Of a stretch of DNA of 33,352 nt, positions 31,905 through 33,352 are shown in pieces. Within the stretch, counting starts at the first letter, position 1, and every line of letters starts with the position of its first letter. This DNA comes from CAZDUS01 sp964609375. Its GTDB lineage: Bacteria; Verrucomicrobiota; Kiritimatiellia; CAIKKV01; CAITUY01. Position numbers and translations under genes: made by a program. The notes under the pieces were generated by a model, which was given only the letters and a program-made list of their open reading frames with translations, was not told where the DNA came from and made no database searches. The stretch covers positions 1 to 33,352 of the forward strand of contig CAZSSA010000013.1 of NCBI GenBank assembly GCA_964609375.1, in the 5' to 3' direction.

Positions 31905-33352
31905 ATGACGCGGTCACATGCAGTTCGTACAACGTTTCTTCTTCTGTTCATCGGCCTCGCTTATCTCCCCGCCCATTCCGCCACCATCCGCATTGCCGCC
32001 GATACACTCTCGATCCACGCCGATAAAACACCCCTGAGCGAAATCCTCGCCGAACTCCAGGAATCCGGCGTCCGCGTGGCCATGGATGAACGCATCAACC
32101 CGCTCATCACCGCCGACTTCGAAAACCGCGACATCGTCAAAGGCATCAAGCAACTCCTGAGCGATTGCGATTACGCCCTCATCTGGAGCAACATCGAGGG
32201 ACCCGCCGGAACCATGCGCCGCCTCTCCGAAGTCCTCGTCTATAAACCCGGCGACCGCCGCTCTCTCAAGGCACTCCCTCCCCCCACCCCTGCGGTAGCG
32301 CAAACACAGACGGCCACAAACAACATCGTCTGCTTGAAAAACGAAATCCTGATTCGCCTCAAGGCTGGCGTCACCAGTGAACCATTCCGCGCCCTCCTCC
32401 TGCGGACCGGCGCCATGGTGCTGGACGGCATCCCCGCTCTGGGCGTCTACCGGCTCCGCCTTCCCCCCAACAGCAATCTGGCCGAAATCCTCAATGCCCT
32501 GTCCGGGGACCCCCTCGTCGCCACCGCCGAGCCCAACATGGTCTACCGGTCCATCTCGCCTGTTCAGGCCGGCGACAAGGGAACCCCCTCCTCCCCCCGC
32601 TCCCTCACCTCCTCAACCGGCCCCGCCGTCGCCATCCTTGATTCCGGATTCACCCCCAATGCCGCCCTGGAAAAAGCCGTTCTCACCACCCTCGACGCCA
32701 CCTCCCCCGGCCAGGCCATCACCGACCCCCTCGGTCACGGAACCCAGATGGCCTTCCTCGCCTCCGGTGCCGTGAATCCCGATGGCACCGATGCCTCCAC
32801 CGCTTCCATCTCCATCATCCCAATCCGGACGCTGGACGACAATGGAATCACCTCCAGTTTCGCGCTGATGCAAAGCATGCTCTTTGCCGTTGAAAAAGGA
32901 GCCAAGGTCATCAGCATGAGCTGGGGCACCTCCGGCAGCAGTTTATTCTTCAACGATGCCATCGCCTACGCCAAGCAGAATGGCGTAATTCTTGTGGCCG
33001 CCGCCGGCAACGAACCGACGGGCCAGGCACTCTATCCCGCTGCCCACCCCGATGTGATTGCCGTGGCAGCAACCACCCCCGATGGGAACGTCTGGAACCA
33101 GTCCAATTACGGCCCCTTCGTCAAATTCGCAGCACCCGGCTTCGCCACGCTCCCCGTAGGCTACAAGGGCCCCCCAGGCCAATACGGGGGAACCTCAATC
33201 TCCGCCGCCTACACCGCCAACCTCTTCGCTCAATACCTGACAACCCATCCAAAGGCCACTCCCGCCGAGGCCGTGGCAGCACTGACCAAAACCTTAACCC
33301 CCGTCACCGCAACATCCGGCACCATTCATCCCGAGCTCCCCCGCCTGAACAA
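31905..33352 (+). CDS. Secreted subtilisin-family serine protease, partial
   Basis: The gene runs off the end; 482 codons are visible. Residues 1-26 are a signal peptide (MTRSHAVRTTFLLLFIGLAY...). Residues about 28-95 resemble a secretin/TonB short N-terminal (STN) domain (SIHADKTPLSEILAELQ). Residues about 143-215 look like a fervidolysin-type prodomain (IVCLKNEILIRLKAGV...TAEPNMVY). The S8 catalytic domain follows, with Asp246 (AILDSGF), His278 (GHGTQMA), oxyanion Asn369 (AAAGNEP) and Ser431 (GGTSISAA). It should be an active exported protease matured by prodomain cleavage. The start ATG 31905 has no clear Shine-Dalgarno. It lies 68 bp after the Nudix gene, so it may or may not belong to that operon. 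Confidence 0.92.
   Translation, partial: MTRSHAVRTTFLLLFIGLAYLPAHSATIRIAADTLSIHADKTPLSEILAELQESGVRVAMDERINPLITADFENRDIVKGIKQLLSDCDYALIWSNIEGPAGTMRRLSEVLVYKPGDRRSLKALPPPTPAVAQTQTATNNIVCLKNEILIRLKAGVTSEPFRALLLRTGAMVLDGIPALGVYRLRLPPNSNLAEILNALSGDPLVATAEPNMVYRSISPVQAGDKGTPSSPRSLTSSTGPAVAILDSGFTPNAALEKAVLTTLDATSPGQAITDPLGHGTQMAFLASGAVNPDGTDASTASISIIPIRTLDDNGITSSFALMQSMLFAVEKGAKVISMSWGTSGSSLFFNDAIAYAKQNGVILVAAAGNEPTGQALYPAAHPDVIAVAATTPDGNVWNQSNYGPFVKFAAPGFATLPVGYKGPPGQYGGTSISAAYTANLFAQYLTTHPKATPAEAVAALTKTLTPVTATSGTIHPELPRLN

Overview
The window looks like chromosomal DNA from a Gram-negative bacterium. It encodes a TonB-dependent receptor, two other outer-membrane beta-barrel candidates (one of the MipA/OmpV family), a LysM lipoprotein and many exported proteins. 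The GC-rich coding sequence, the long form of GyrB, an anaerobic sulfatase-maturase-type radical SAM enzyme and several starts without a clear Shine-Dalgarno suggest the PVC group (Verrucomicrobiota, Kiritimatiellota or Lentisphaerota). This is inference from gene content only; no rRNA is present to settle it.

Layout. 0.04-0.9 kb: tRNA-Cys with a terminator, a 31-residue very basic micro-protein gene and a PtsN-like EIIA gene, all on the minus strand. 0.95-8.06 kb: an outer-membrane protein, then a possible surface-signalling module. On the minus strand it runs ECF sigma factor, a zinc-finger anti-sigma factor fused through a membrane helix to a periplasmic alpha/alpha-toroid (squalene-cyclase/prenyltransferase-like repeats), and a TonB-dependent receptor. 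Divergently transcribed is a second, secreted toroid protein, followed by a TauE/SafE permease. A perfect 8-bp inverted repeat between the two arms reads as an ECF-type promoter in both directions. 8.07-13.04 kb: gyrB-gyrA operon with a palindromic repeat in the gap. 13.3-16.1 kb: Fbp-type ABC transporter (ATPase plus fused double permease) without a binding protein. 16.3-18.0 kb: PAS-PAS-PP2C (RsbU-type) phosphatase. 18.0-22.7 kb, minus strand: sugar nucleotidyltransferase, LysM lipoprotein, Pcm, SDR oxidoreductase, anSME-type radical SAM. 22.7-27.3 kb: MipA/OmpV, DUF116, ispH, manA, D-Ala-D-Ala carboxypeptidase. 27.5-31.8 kb, plus strand: a tightly coupled operon of manC, a bicupin, a glycosyltransferase/radical-SAM fusion and a Nudix hydrolase. 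31.9 kb to the end: a secreted subtilase cut by the window edge.

Two gene sets stand out. The first is the sigma/anti-sigma-toroid/receptor module, which looks like signal transduction built around a toroid sensor. The second is the manC operon, whose fusion protein joins a DxD nucleotide-sugar transferase to a radical SAM domain with SPASM-like cysteines; GDP-mannose supply (ManA, ManC) is encoded next to it.

From about 15.0 to 27.5 kb the gaps between genes are filled with short tandem repeats of period 7 (one family has period 8). At least seven motif families are present. Their stop trinucleotides recur out of step with the codon, so they place stops in all three frames, and two genes take their actual stop codons and part of their C-termini from them.
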